Assembly: GCF_006352475.1 (NCBI RefSeq)
Contig: NZ_VCMZ01000001.1
Location: forward strand, 2,232,001-2,296,000
DNA length: 64,000 bases
Source: Acinetobacter pullicarnis
GTDB lineage: Bacteria > Pseudomonadota > Gammaproteobacteria > Pseudomonadales > Moraxellaceae
Direction of reading: 5' to 3'
In this document: positions 8,204 to 16,789 of the stretch, in pieces
Numbering within the stretch: position 1 is the stretch's first letter
Layout of the letters: each line of letters opens with the position of its first letter
The notes under the pieces: model-generated
What the model saw: only the letters and a program-made list of their open reading frames with translations
Told to the model about the DNA's origin: nothing
Database searches by the model: none
Made by a program: the position numbers and the translations under genes

Positions 8204-9027
8204 TGTTAACGGTTCAAGCCCTCCATTTAGGCCCTTTCATGATCCCTTGGCCGATTCTGATTGGTCTGCTCAGTCTACTCCTTGCACTCTGGCTGAGCAG
8301 TCAACTTAGACTCAAGTTTAACTTGGCCCCATTGCAATGGCAGCAGTTTAAAGACAGCGTCTGGAGTGCGCTCTGGATCGGATTGCTCTGTGCGCGACTG
8401 GTCTTTGTGGCCATAAACTATCCGTTTTATCTTGCAAGCCCGATTGACATCATCAAAATCCAAGACAAAGGTTTTAATCCGATTGCTGGCGTTGTGGCTG
8501 CAATGGCTTGGTTATTTTGGAAAAATCGAAAAGTTCACTTGGGTTTTATTGCGATCTTTATCATCACTGTTGCGGCTGTGATGGGAACTGGTCAGTTGCT
8601 GCTGCAAAAAGTTCAGCAGCAATACCAACAATATCCTCAGGTTACGCTCACTGATTTACAGCAAAACCCCATTCAATTGCAGCAATTTAAGGGCAAAGCT
8701 ACTGTCATTAATCTATGGGCGAGTTGGTGTCCACCTTGCCATCGAGAAATGCCCGTACTGGCCGCAGCCCAGCAACGTGAGACGGATATTCAATTTGTGC
8801 TGATTAATCAAGGTGAAGATGCCACGCAGGTGCAAAACTATCTGAGCGAGAATCAATTGGTCATGCACAATGTGTTACTTGACTCACAGGGGCAAACAGC
8901 ACAGGCAACCGGTATGTATGGGTTGCCAAGCACGCTATTTTATAATGCCAACGGTGAACTGGTGGATAGCCATATGGGTGAAATCAGCCATGCGGTATTA
9001 GCACAAAAACTTCAACAACTGAAATAA
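8203..9027 (+). CDS. TlpA-like thioredoxin with a multi-helix membrane anchor
   Basis: 274 aa. The first 135 residues form about four hydrophobic helices (IPWPILIGLLSLLLALWL, LWIGLLCARLVFVAINY and others). The C-terminal half is a TlpA/ResA-type thioredoxin with WASWCPPC and the cis-proline loop GLPSTLFY. The active site should face the periplasm and take electrons from DsbD, whose gene overlaps its start. The membrane part resembles the N-terminal half of prolipoprotein diacylglyceryl transferase-like proteins, an arrangement seen in some TlpA-family proteins. Its client is unknown; reduction of cytochrome c or copper proteins is possible. Confidence 0.82.
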   Translation: MLTVQALHLGPFMIPWPILIGLLSLLLALWLSSQLRLKFNLAPLQWQQFKDSVWSALWIGLLCARLVFVAINYPFYLASPIDIIKIQDKGFNPIAGVVAAMAWLFWKNRKVHLGFIAIFIITVAAVMGTGQLLLQKVQQQYQQYPQVTLTDLQQNPIQLQQFKGKATVINLWASWCPPCHREMPVLAAAQQRETDIQFVLINQGEDATQVQNYLSENQLVMHNVLLDSQGQTAQATGMYGLPSTLFYNANGELVDSHMGEISHAVLAQKLQQLK

Positions 9028-9062
9028 CCCTTTAAATCACTTTAGCAATGTTAGGAGCAATG

Positions 9063-9809
9063 ATGCTTAACTTTAAATCGATCACATTGGCAGGCTTGGG
9101 ACTACTTTTAACCAGTCAGCTGTATGCCCAAGAGGGTTTGATCAAACAAAATTTAGAGACGCAGGGATATACCTTTGTAAAACAAATCGATGCACCTGAA
9201 GGTCTTATCGGTTGGACCGGTCATAAAGATGGCTACCCATCAACCGTGTTTATTTCAAAAGATCAAAAAAACTATATTGTCGGGGATTTATTTAATGCCC
9301 AAAACCAAAATCTTTCAGAACAAGCGATTAATCAACATGTTAAAAGCGCAGTATTGGATGAGATTTGGAAAAGTTTAGAAAAATCGACTTGGATTCAAGA
9401 TGGTAATCCAGATGCACCCAAAACCATTTATGTGTTCAGTGATGTTAACTGTCCTTACTGCCATACCTTCTGGAAGCAAGCACGCCCTTGGGTCGATTCA
9501 GGCAAAGTACAGTTACGCCATATTATGGTGGGTGTGATTCGCGAAAGCAGTAAAGCTCAAGCTGCAACGATTTTATCGGCCTCTGATCCCGTAGCACTAT
9601 TCAAGCAATTTAATCAGTCAGCAGGTAAACAAAAAATTGGTGCCATGGCTAAAATCCCATCTGACTTGGCTGAAAAGTTAGACAGTAATGCCGCCCTGAT
9701 GGATAAATATGAATTCTATGCCACCCCAGCGATTTTATGGAAAAACAGTGCTGGTGAAATTCAAAGTCAGCAAGGTGCACCGAAAGATCTAAAAATTATT
9801 TTTGATTAA
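9063..9809 (+). CDS. dsbG: DsbC/DsbG-like periplasmic disulfide isomerase
   Basis: Signal peptide, short dimerisation-like N-terminal part, linker helix, then a thioredoxin fold with DVNCPYCHTFW and a cis-Pro loop (ATPAILW). The CPYC motif and length of about 249 aa fit DsbG/DsbC. Three in-frame starts occur (9048, 9060, 9063). AGGAG at 9053-9057 sits 5 nt from ATG 9063 and only 2 nt from 9060, so I chose 9063. It would be kept reduced by DsbD encoded two genes upstream. A bidirectional terminator follows. Confidence 0.85.
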   Translation: MLNFKSITLAGLGLLLTSQLYAQEGLIKQNLETQGYTFVKQIDAPEGLIGWTGHKDGYPSTVFISKDQKNYIVGDLFNAQNQNLSEQAINQHVKSAVLDEIWKSLEKSTWIQDGNPDAPKTIYVFSDVNCPYCHTFWKQARPWVDSGKVQLRHIMVGVIRESSKAQAATILSASDPVALFKQFNQSAGKQKIGAMAKIPSDLAEKLDSNAALMDKYEFYATPAILWKNSAGEIQSQQGAPKDLKIIFD

Positions 9810-9882
9810 TGGGCCGCATTCGGCTTATTTGATGAATTTGATTTCTTCGTTTAATCACATTTTGCCAATCATCATGAGAAAA

Positions 9883-9910
9883 CCTCAAATCAGCATCGAC
9901 TGATTTGAGG
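9883..9910. terminator. Bidirectional terminator between dsbG and the sulfur operon
   Basis: 11-bp perfect stem CCTCAAATCAG/CTGATTTGAGG. CTTTTACTTTT follows on the plus strand and TTTTC on the minus strand, serving two convergent transcripts. Confidence 0.75.
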
Positions 9911-9937
9911 CTTTTACTTTTATCCAATACTAAATAT

Positions 9938-10822
9938 CTAATCACTTGAAACTGAAGAAAAGTAGTTTAAAGGCAATTTTAAATAGCGTTCACCATTGGC
10001 CTCTGGTTTTGGAAACGTTCCCGCCAGCATATTAATTTGGATGGCAGGTAAAATCAGTTTAGGCATCGACAACGTCGCATCACGTTGTTCACGCATTTGA
10101 ATGAATTTGTTTTTGCTTACACCCGTGTGAATATGAATATTACAGTTTTTCTGGGTCGCAATAGAACTTTGAAAAACATAATGCTGCCGAGAAGCGGGCA
10201 AATAATCATGGCATAAAAAAACCCGTGTTGTTTCAGCTAAGGCATAGAGTTTCTGTACTGAATCATAGAGTTGTTCTGCACTTCCACCAGGGAAATCACA
10301 GCGCGCTGTACCGTAGTCATGCATAAACAATGTATCACCCACAAATACAGCATCACCCACCACATAACTCAAGCAAGCTGGCGTATGTCCAGGCGTTGCC
10401 AAACCATAAGCCTCAAGCTGACCAATTTTAAAATGCTCCCCTGCACTAAATAAATAATCAAAGTGCTGATCGGCATTGATTCCCTTGATATCAAGGTTAT
10501 AAATTTTGGAAAAGGTGCGTTGCACTTGGCTAATCTGATCACTCATGGCAATTTTCCCGCCTAAGCGTGATTTTAAATATTGCGCTGCCGTTAAATGATC
10601 GGCATGGACATGGGTTTCTAATATCCAGTGCACCGTTAACTGATGTTTCTGCACATAGCCGATAATTTGATCGGCATGTTGTGTCGAAGTGGTGGCTGAG
10701 GCAGCATCATAATCGAGCACACTGTCGATAATGGCACAAGCCAAGGTTTCTGGATCAATCACCAAATAACTAAAGGTATTGGTATTGTCATCAAAGAATG
10801 CTTCAACCTGTGCCTGTTGCAT
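9938..10822 (-). CDS. MBL-fold persulfide dioxygenase-like hydrolase (Blh/ETHE1-type)
   Basis: 294 aa metallo-beta-lactamase fold with ETHVHADHLTAA (HxHxDH), GHTPACLSYVVGD and DYGTARCDFPGGS, the last typical of the ETHE1/Blh persulfide dioxygenase group, and a later CHDYLP metal ligand. Such enzymes oxidise glutathione persulfide to sulfite and glutathione, detoxifying sulfide-derived sulfane sulfur. It is the last gene of an operon after two YeeE/YedE channel genes, with 1 nt between. The divergent BigR-like repressor is the usual partner. Substrate assignment is by family and context. Confidence 0.85.
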   Translation of the reverse strand: MQQAQVEAFFDDNTNTFSYLVIDPETLACAIIDSVLDYDAASATTSTQHADQIIGYVQKHQLTVHWILETHVHADHLTAAQYLKSRLGGKIAMSDQISQVQRTFSKIYNLDIKGINADQHFDYLFSAGEHFKIGQLEAYGLATPGHTPACLSYVVGDAVFVGDTLFMHDYGTARCDFPGGSAEQLYDSVQKLYALAETTRVFLCHDYLPASRQHYVFQSSIATQKNCNIHIHTGVSKNKFIQMREQRDATLSMPKLILPAIQINMLAGTFPKPEANGERYLKLPLNYFSSVSSD

Positions 10823-10823
10823 A

Positions 10824-11282
10824 TTAACCTGCTCCTAATGTTTTTCGATGAATCCAAATACCGCAACACATAGCACCAACAAAATATAAAACCTCCCAGT
10901 AACCCAAACCAATCAAGCTAATACTTGGTGCTGGACAAATGCCAGTTAAGCCCCAACCGACACCAAACAATACTGCACCGAGAATCAACTTAGAATCGAT
11001 CTGATTATTTTGCGGCAATTCGATTTTTTCGTTAAATAACGTCTGTGGATTACGAATGGCGCGTTGAAAAGGTAACATACACAGCATGATCGCGCCCAAC
11101 ATCACAAAGGCTAAGCTGGGATCCCAATCTCCAAAAAAATCTAAGAAACCAATGACTTTTTGAGGATTGGCAAGCCCTGAAACCAGTAAACCTATCGAAA
11201 ACAATCCACCAAAAACAAAGGCAAAGACATTGCCCAATCGGCTGTTTTTCATGCCTTGTGCCTGAATGTCGCAGCTATTCAT
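10824..11282 (-). CDS. YeeE/YedE sulfur transporter half, C-terminal type
   Basis: 152 aa from ATG 11282, whose ATGA overlaps the stop of the upstream gene. A longer reading to 11390 has an implausible Cys-rich extension lying inside that gene. Four hydrophobic segments are visible, with the family signature GWGLTGICPAPSI. YeeE/YedE (PF04143) proteins conduct thiosulfate or related sulfur species; full-length members join two such halves. In BigR/Blh-type operons the channel is split into two genes, as here. Confidence 0.85.
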   Translation of the reverse strand: MNSCDIQAQGMKNSRLGNVFAFVFGGLFSIGLLVSGLANPQKVIGFLDFFGDWDPSLAFVMLGAIMLCMLPFQRAIRNPQTLFNEKIELPQNNQIDSKLILGAVLFGVGWGLTGICPAPSISLIGLGYWEVLYFVGAMCCGIWIHRKTLGAG

Positions 11283-11719
11283 ACCAATACTCCTAACCAA
11301 TGACGCGTGATCCAAACACATGCCGCACCTGCTGCAATAAAGGTACAGGTTGCAACCATCGAACGCTTCGATAAACGACTTATTCCACAAATACCATGAC
11401 CACTGGTGCAGCCTGAACCTAAACGAGTACCGAACCCGACCAATAATCCCGAAACAATTAACAAAAATGGACTGGTTGTCATCATTTTAACTTGTGGTTG
11501 TTGGATCGCAGCATAGAGCATTGGCACCAGCATCAACCCCAATAAAAACCACAATGCGGGGCTTTTGGAACGTGTTTTCGAATTCAGTGCCTGAGCCATC
11601 AGGCCACTAATTCCAGCAATTCGACCATTAACAAACAAATACCCGAGTACTGCCACACCTAAGATCAAGCCGCCTACCCAAGCTGTGAACCAGGTCATTA
11701 AATTTAAATCATTAAACAT
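11279..11719 (-). CDS. YeeE/YedE sulfur transporter half, N-terminal type
   Basis: 146 aa, first gene of the sulfur operon. Transmembrane segments lie at about residues 10-30, 52-70, 80-100 and 120-140. The conserved GFGTRLGSGCTSGHGICG loop holds the cysteines thought to relay sulfur through the channel. It overlaps the second half by 4 nt, so the two are likely made in equal amounts and assemble together. It is divergent from the ArsR-family regulator. Confidence 0.87.
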   Translation of the reverse strand: MFNDLNLMTWFTAWVGGLILGVAVLGYLFVNGRIAGISGLMAQALNSKTRSKSPALWFLLGLMLVPMLYAAIQQPQVKMMTTSPFLLIVSGLLVGFGTRLGSGCTSGHGICGISRLSKRSMVATCTFIAAGAACVWITRHWLGVLV

Positions 11720-11734
11720 AGTCTGACGCCTTAC

Positions 11735-11752
11735 ATTATATCTTCTTATAAT
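11735..11752. promoter_or_regulatory. Candidate BigR-type operator between the sulfur operon and its repressor
   Basis: ATTATA-N6-TATAAT inverted repeat inside a very AT-rich 84-bp divergent promoter region. The right arm is also a consensus -10 hexamer, so a bound repressor would block transcription. AT-rich inverted repeats of this type are known for BigR. Confidence 0.5.
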
Positions 11753-11803
11753 ATATAATTATCTTAATTAATCAACTTTTTTTTATTTAGGAAAATTTAA
11801 ACA

Positions 11804-12112
11804 ATGACGAACCTTGATTTTTCATTTGATTTTGAAAAAGCTGATTTTGTTGCGCAACAATTGAAAGTGCTTTCCAATCCAGATCGCTTGAAAATTTTAT
11901 GTGTATTAAAAGATGGGGAAATTTCAGTACAACAGATCGAAGCCCTCACGCAAATCCAACAACCCACATTGTCGCAACAACTGACCGTGTTACGCCAAGC
12001 CGATTTAGTACAGACTCGTCGTGAAGGCAAACAGATTTTCTATTCAATCAAACAGGTTAAAACCTTGAAACTCATGCACAGTCTTTATCAGCTGTATTGT
12101 CAGAGTGAATAA
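11804..12112 (+). CDS. ArsR-family persulfide-sensing repressor, BigR/SqrR-like
   Basis: 102 aa winged helix-turn-helix protein (VLSNPDRLKILCVL, then QPTLSQQLTVLRQADLV recognition helix and TRREGKQIFY wing). It has exactly two cysteines, Cys33 and Cys99. Their 66-residue separation equals that of Cys42/Cys108 in Xylella BigR, where they form a di- or polysulfide link that releases DNA. No ArsR-type metal-binding CxC motif is present. Divergence from the channel/dioxygenase operon supports derepression by sulfide or persulfide. Confidence 0.87.
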   Translation: MTNLDFSFDFEKADFVAQQLKVLSNPDRLKILCVLKDGEISVQQIEALTQIQQPTLSQQLTVLRQADLVQTRREGKQIFYSIKQVKTLKLMHSLYQLYCQSE

Positions 12113-12717
12113 TTCAGTGGCAATGTAGATGCAGGCGCCCAATCAAACTCCATTCTTTTTGCGGTATTTTCGGCAAATTCCAGTTCACTTAATAGAGCGA
12201 CCACATAAAGTGATGCATGGATGCCAGAAGCAATACCAGCTGAGCTAATGATCTTGCCTTGCTCGACGTAGCGCACTTGTTGAAGGACGGTTATTTTTGG
12301 ATATTCTTCTGCTAAACGCTGTAGATCCATCCAATGTGTGGTGGCTTCCAGACCGTCTAATAATCCCAATTCAGCCAAAATAAATATGCCTGTACATACG
12401 GAGAGTGTCACAATTGCTTGTCGATGTACCTGATCGACCCATGCTTTTAATACAGGATTATGCAACTCTGTGACTTCCGCACCGTACCCTCCTGGAATCA
12501 CGAGCACATCAATCTGTGGATGCTGCTCAAAGCTATAATTGGCTTGAACCAATAGCCCATTGCGCGCCTGAATCTGTGCATGTTCAGCAACCGTAAAGAC
12601 CTTAAATAGTTTTTGGCGATGACGGTCATGACTAATACCAAACACTTCAAAAGGACCAGCAAAATCCAAAACCTCAACTTCATTAAAAATTAAAATACCA
12701 ACACTGAGCATTTTCAA
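12100..12717 (-). CDS. DJ-1/PfpI family protein (class I glutamine amidotransferase-like)
   Basis: 205 aa single domain. Visible are VGILIFNEVEVLDFAGPFEVF, VLVIPGGYG, and the nucleophile elbow LSVCTGIFILAELGLLDG with the catalytic Cys, then THWMDLQRLAEEYP and ISSAGIASGIHASLYVV. This is the layout of isonitrile hydratase-like proteins and of the sensor domains of GATase1-AraC regulators, but no HTH is attached here. The 3' end overlaps the convergent arsR-type gene by 13 nt. The substrate is unknown. Confidence 0.82.
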   Translation of the reverse strand: MKMLSVGILIFNEVEVLDFAGPFEVFGISHDRHRQKLFKVFTVAEHAQIQARNGLLVQANYSFEQHPQIDVLVIPGGYGAEVTELHNPVLKAWVDQVHRQAIVTLSVCTGIFILAELGLLDGLEATTHWMDLQRLAEEYPKITVLQQVRYVEQGKIISSAGIASGIHASLYVVALLSELEFAENTAKRMEFDWAPASTLPLNYSL

Positions 12718-13047
12718 TCCTCGAAATCATTTTTTCATTTTGTGGGAATATTCTTATCCTGCGACTTGAGCATGCCAGTTAAGCCACCCAATGCATGTCT
12801 TTTTTAATCGATAAATATAGCAACCGCTAGCTTTAAATGATGGGTTTTAAAAACAATAAAACTGAAGTTGTAACTAAATACCAAGACCGTGATGAAATGC
12901 CAAACCTATTCAACATCTGGTTTGTGAAGCTTAAGCGATTCAAATCGTAACACCCCATCGTGACTTGAACGCCTTTGATCTTGCTACAGCTTAAAATCCA
13001 TGCATAATAATTTAGAGCATTTACTCTAAATAAAAAGGTCTTTTACC
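12718..13047. other. Intergenic region with one weak small ORF
   Basis: 330 bp without a clear gene. A 36-codon plus-strand frame at 12840-12950 reads EVVTKYQDRDEMPNLFNIWF in its middle, which is protein-like, but it lacks a ribosome-binding site. It may be a gene remnant. No terminator or operator is obvious. Confidence 0.3.
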
Positions 13048-13797
13048 ATGATCGGATCACGTCAATGGATGAATCTCAGTCAAGGAAATTTATCAAGCAA
13101 AGAAAAACTTCAATTAATCCAACACATCATAATGCCTGTGTCACTTGGCTACGCACAACGTTGGTTGAAGCGCCCCCATCACAATACCCAATTACACCTA
13201 GATCAGATTTCGCTACCAGATACCCGCGTGATTCAGGAGGCAACTGAAATCTTGGCACACTGTGGCTCCCCAGCCATTATCTATCATTCTTGGCGTTGTT
13301 TTTTCTGGGCAATCGCCATTGCGCAATCAAAGTCGTGGCAATTTGATATGGAAAGTCTCTTAATTGCCAGTCTGATGCATGATTTGGGCTTAGTCGATTC
13401 CACACCATCACAACCTTGTTACTGCTTTAGCTATTTGAGTGCACTCAAAGCAGAGCAATTGTGCCAACAACATGCTTTTCCTGTGCAACGCACTGAAAAT
13501 ATTTCGAATGCAATTTGCCTACATATGAATGGGTATTTGAATCAGGAGAATCCGCAGCTTAGCAAAGAAGTGCTCTTACTGCAGTGTGCAACAAGCTGTG
13601 ATGTTACTGCAATTGATTTGGCAAGCATTCCTTTAGCCTATCAAAAACAAGTGTTAGAAAAATATCCCCGAGAAAATTTCAATCAAGTATTCAATATCTT
13701 GACCAAACAAGAAGCTCAGCGGTGTCCACAATCCCGAACAGCACTCCTGCGGCAACTTGGGCTTTCCCTAATGATTAAAAGCAATGGCTTTGAATAG
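13048..13797 (+). CDS. HD-domain protein, cyanamide hydratase-like
   Basis: 249 aa. A metal-binding HD domain is seen: YHSWRCFFWA (first His), then SLMHDLGLVD (HD pair) and later ICLHMNGYL. The order and spacing resemble the cyanamide hydratase/DDI2-type HD group rather than nucleotide phosphohydrolases with an adjacent Rel domain. Family members hydrate small nitriles such as cyanamide; the true substrate is unknown. AAAGG lies 9 nt before ATG 13048. It is not in an operon. Confidence 0.7.
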   Translation: MIGSRQWMNLSQGNLSSKEKLQLIQHIIMPVSLGYAQRWLKRPHHNTQLHLDQISLPDTRVIQEATEILAHCGSPAIIYHSWRCFFWAIAIAQSKSWQFDMESLLIASLMHDLGLVDSTPSQPCYCFSYLSALKAEQLCQQHAFPVQRTENISNAICLHMNGYLNQENPQLSKEVLLLQCATSCDVTAIDLASIPLAYQKQVLEKYPRENFNQVFNILTKQEAQRCPQSRTALLRQLGLSLMIKSNGFE

Positions 13798-13867
13798 TTT
13801 AAGCTAAAAAGAGTTAATGCTACTCACGCGATTAACCCTCCACAATGCTTAGGCTATTTATCAAATG

Positions 13868-14608
13868 CTAAAGATAATAAGCCACGCAGACAAAGCCCAA
13901 TAGCGCGACCGCTTCACTTACCTCAATCGCAGCACCAAGGGTATCTCCGGTCACGCCACCAATTCTGGCAATAAAACAATGCCTAAGCCAAAGCAGTCCA
14001 AGTAGCACCCATGTTGCACTAAATACCCCACGCCATCCCCAAAAAGCAGAAGCGGCTAAACTGCTGATCAAAATGATGATGGCCCACGTTTTGGGTAAAA
14101 AGTGGGCCATGGATGAACCCAACCCCGTTGCCCGCACATAGTCACAGCTCAGCAGTAAGAATAAAGGTGCAAGTCGACCTAAAACTGGAAATAAAATCAG
14201 CGCATAAAGCATCTGCTGATCTAAGAGCACATAGAGGCTCGACCATTTGACTAAACAAAGTAGCACCAGACTCAGTACGCCAATTGGACCACTGCGCGGA
14301 TCTTTCATGATCTCTAAGGTACGTGTGCGATCACCAAAACCACCCACCCAAGCATCTGCACTATCCGCGAGACCATCCAGATGTAACCCACCAGTCAATA
14401 TCACCCAACATCCTAAAATTAAGCTTGCGGATAGTACATGGGGCAATACGGACCATAGATTCGCCAATGCGAATAAAATCAGTCCAATACCGAGTCCAAT
14501 CAAAGGATAAAACAACAGTGATGCAGCATTTTGTTGCGGTGACGGCATCTGCTTTAGATGGATGGGCACAATGGTCAAAAACTGTAATGCAATCCAAAGC
14601 GGGGTCAT
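13868..14608 (-). CDS. cobS: Adenosylcobinamide-GDP ribazoletransferase (cobalamin synthase)
   Basis: 246 aa polytopic membrane enzyme joining adenosylcobinamide-GDP and alpha-ribazole to form cobalamin. The signature GGLHLDGLADSADAWVGG is intact, followed by RTLEIMKDPRSGPIGV, both typical of CobS active-site loops. Six to seven hydrophobic helices follow. It is the last gene of the cob operon and overlaps cobC by 4 nt. Confidence 0.95.
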   Translation of the reverse strand: MTPLWIALQFLTIVPIHLKQMPSPQQNAASLLFYPLIGLGIGLILFALANLWSVLPHVLSASLILGCWVILTGGLHLDGLADSADAWVGGFGDRTRTLEIMKDPRSGPIGVLSLVLLCLVKWSSLYVLLDQQMLYALILFPVLGRLAPLFLLLSCDYVRATGLGSSMAHFLPKTWAIIILISSLAASAFWGWRGVFSATWVLLGLLWLRHCFIARIGGVTGDTLGAAIEVSEAVALLGFVCVAYYL

Positions 14609-15210
14609 TTGGCAATGCCCTGATAATACAGTGCTGCATCAACATCTAATTCAAAATGGTGCAGCTGCCCCAATTCGGCAGACATACTCAGCAGGCGATC
14701 GAGTGGTTGTGCTAAAGCTATGGTTTTCAGCAATTTAATCACACCACCATGAGTAACCACTAAGGCATGTTGTAAATTTGATTGCACCATCTGTTGGTGG
14801 ATATGTTGTATCGCGCTCAAAACCCGCTGCTGAAAAACCAATAATGGTTCTCCATTCGGTGGCGTGAATTGTGTCGGCTGCTGCCAAAACTCAGCTAATT
14901 GACTCGGAATACGATCATATAAGGCTTGCGTGGATTCACCTTCCCAATCGCCAAAATGAATTTCTTGTAAATCGGGATCTAAATACAATGCTCGTTGCTG
15001 CTGCTTGGCAACATCCTCTGCAAATAAACGACAACGTTGCAATGGTGAACTAAATACGGCTTGCCATGGACAGCCTTGCTCAAGCTGCGGCTGAATGCTG
15101 GCAGACATTTGTGCCCACCCCAAAGTGCTCAGCTCATCATCAATGGAGCCACGTAAATAGCCATTCGACCATTGACTCTCACCGTGCCGCAATAGATCGA
15201 TACGTCGCAT
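14605..15210 (-). CDS. cobC: Alpha-ribazole phosphatase-like histidine phosphatase
   Basis: 201 aa branch 1 histidine phosphatase. DLLRHGESQW carries the RHG catalytic His; FSSPLQRCRLFAE, EIHFGDWEG and VVTHGGVIKLL supply the phosphate pocket and second His. In this operon it should remove the phosphate from alpha-ribazole phosphate or adenosylcobalamin phosphate. Overlap with cobS (ATGA) and a 6-nt gap from cobT support this over a general phosphoglycerate mutase role. Confidence 0.88.
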   Translation of the reverse strand: MRRIDLLRHGESQWSNGYLRGSIDDELSTLGWAQMSASIQPQLEQGCPWQAVFSSPLQRCRLFAEDVAKQQQRALYLDPDLQEIHFGDWEGESTQALYDRIPSQLAEFWQQPTQFTPPNGEPLLVFQQRVLSAIQHIHQQMVQSNLQHALVVTHGGVIKLLKTIALAQPLDRLLSMSAELGQLHHFELDVDAALYYQGIAK

Positions 15211-15216
15211 CTGGGG

Positions 15217-16272
15217 TTACTCAACTTTATCCGCTTCAACCGCAGCCTCAGCAAAGGTCGCCATTTCATTGTGAATACGACAGGCCAAACGAATCAAGCC
15301 CAATGCCGCCCCTGCACCGCTGCCCTCACCCAACCGAAGATTGAGTTTTAATAAAGGTTGAGCTTCCAGAATTTGCAATAAGCGCACATGACCAAATTCA
15401 GCCGATTGATGGCCAAAAAGCATCCATGCACGTACCCCAGGGTTGATCCGTACCGCCAGTAATGCCGCCACAGTGCTAATAAAACCATCAACCAAAATAG
15501 GCAGTCCAAGTTGTGCTGATCGAATATATGCCCCCGTCATGGCTGCAACCTCCAACCCACCAACGGCACACAAAGCTTTAAAGGCATCTTGCTGAACATA
15601 GGCTGTATGCAATTTGATGGCTTGTGCAATCACATTGGTTTTATGGCTTAGACCCGTTGCAGTCATGCCAGTACCAGTACCCGTGAGTTGATCTGCTGGC
15701 AAATCTAATACCATGCAGGCCAATGCGGATGCACTACAGGTATTGCCAATGCCCATTTCACCTGCAATATAAATTGAAGCACCTTGTGCAACCGCTTGTT
15801 CAACACTGTCGCGCCCAAGCGCCAAAGCCTGTAGGCACTCAGCTTCAGTCATAGCCGCTTCTACCGCAAAGTTTGCTGTGCCTGCACGAATTTGGCGTTG
15901 CTCAACGCCTGCATAAGCATAGGCTTCACCGACCGTACCACAGTCAATCACGGTTAAAGTTGCTGCATATTCTCGCGCAATCACATTGATACAGGCGCCA
16001 CCATTTGAGAAGTTTTGTAGCATTTGTCGTGTCACAATTTGAGGATAGGCCGAAATATTTTCAGCACACACGCCATGATCCGCTGCGAAAATGCTAATCC
16101 AGGGTTTAGAAAGCTCAGGATGTGGGGTGTTTTGCAAGCTAGCCAATTGAATCGCAACATGCTCTAAATCTGCCAAAGATCCTGTTGGCTTGGTCAACTG
16201 CTGTTGTCTTGCAACGGCACTGTGTTGTGCCGTTGTACTTGGTTGTTGAGATGCTTGTAAAAACCAGCTCAT
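15217..16272 (-). CDS. cobT: Nicotinate-nucleotide--dimethylbenzimidazole phosphoribosyltransferase
   Basis: 351 aa, normal length. It activates the lower-ligand base to alpha-ribazole phosphate. Recognisable blocks are LTKPTGSLADLE, ISIFAADHGV, FSNGGACINV, GEMGIGNTCSASAL and the C-terminal LGEGSGAGAALGL with the catalytic Glu. It lies 1 nt after cobU. No bluB or cobalamin ring-synthesis gene is in the window, so the operon looks built for nucleotide-loop assembly or cobinamide salvage. Confidence 0.95.
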   Translation of the reverse strand: MSWFLQASQQPSTTAQHSAVARQQQLTKPTGSLADLEHVAIQLASLQNTPHPELSKPWISIFAADHGVCAENISAYPQIVTRQMLQNFSNGGACINVIAREYAATLTVIDCGTVGEAYAYAGVEQRQIRAGTANFAVEAAMTEAECLQALALGRDSVEQAVAQGASIYIAGEMGIGNTCSASALACMVLDLPADQLTGTGTGMTATGLSHKTNVIAQAIKLHTAYVQQDAFKALCAVGGLEVAAMTGAYIRSAQLGLPILVDGFISTVAALLAVRINPGVRAWMLFGHQSAEFGHVRLLQILEAQPLLKLNLRLGEGSGAGAALGLIRLACRIHNEMATFAEAAVEADKVE

Positions 16273-16273
16273 C

Positions 16274-16789
16274 TTAAGCCCCTTTTAATTTTATTGGAAA
16301 ACCTGCAACACAAAAATAGACCCGATCAGCCAACTGACCCAATTGTTGATGTAAGCGTCCTGATTCATCGACGAACTGACGACTCAACTGCCCCAGAGGA
16401 ACCACGCCTAATCCTGTTTCATTACTGACTAAAATAATATGTGACTGCAATGTCGGCAAAGTTTCATAAAGTTTTTGGCACTGTTGCTGCTGCAACCTCG
16501 CATCTTCATGTAAAAGTAGATTGCTCATCCATAGGGTCAGACAATCCACTAAAATCACCTGTTCAGCGCGATCATGTGCTAACAATTGATCCGCCAAAAA
16601 TAGGGGTTCTTCAACACTTTTCCAAGCGCAAGGTCGTTGCTGTTGATGATGCTCGATTCGCTGCTGCATTTCGACATCATGTGCCTGAGCCGTCGCAACA
16701 TAGATGACAGGATGGTTTAAATCCTGTGCAATTTGCTCTGCATAACGGCTTTTACCAGAACGTGCCCCACCTAAAATCAGTTGTAACAT
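16274..16789 (-). CDS. cobU: Adenosylcobinamide kinase / adenosylcobinamide-phosphate guanylyltransferase
   Basis: 171 aa, full length. The P-loop GGARSGKSRYAEQIA opens the protein; VIYVATAQA, HHQQQRP (the His region guanylylated in CobU), VDCLTLWMSNLL and VSNETGLGVVP follow. It phosphorylates adenosylcobinamide and attaches GMP. Its start lies inside the 3' end of the preceding 2H-type gene (13-nt overlap), pointing to coupled translation. Confidence 0.95.
   Translation of the reverse strand: MLQLILGGARSGKSRYAEQIAQDLNHPVIYVATAQAHDVEMQQRIEHHQQQRPCAWKSVEEPLFLADQLLAHDRAEQVILVDCLTLWMSNLLLHEDARLQQQQCQKLYETLPTLQSHIILVSNETGLGVVPLGQLSRQFVDESGRLHQQLGQLADRVYFCVAGFPIKLKGA

Noticed and set aside
10824..11390. 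Longer start for the second YeeE/YedE gene
   Set aside because: The extra 36 residues are translated from the end of the upstream gene in another frame; the ATGA overlap at 11282 is the natural start.
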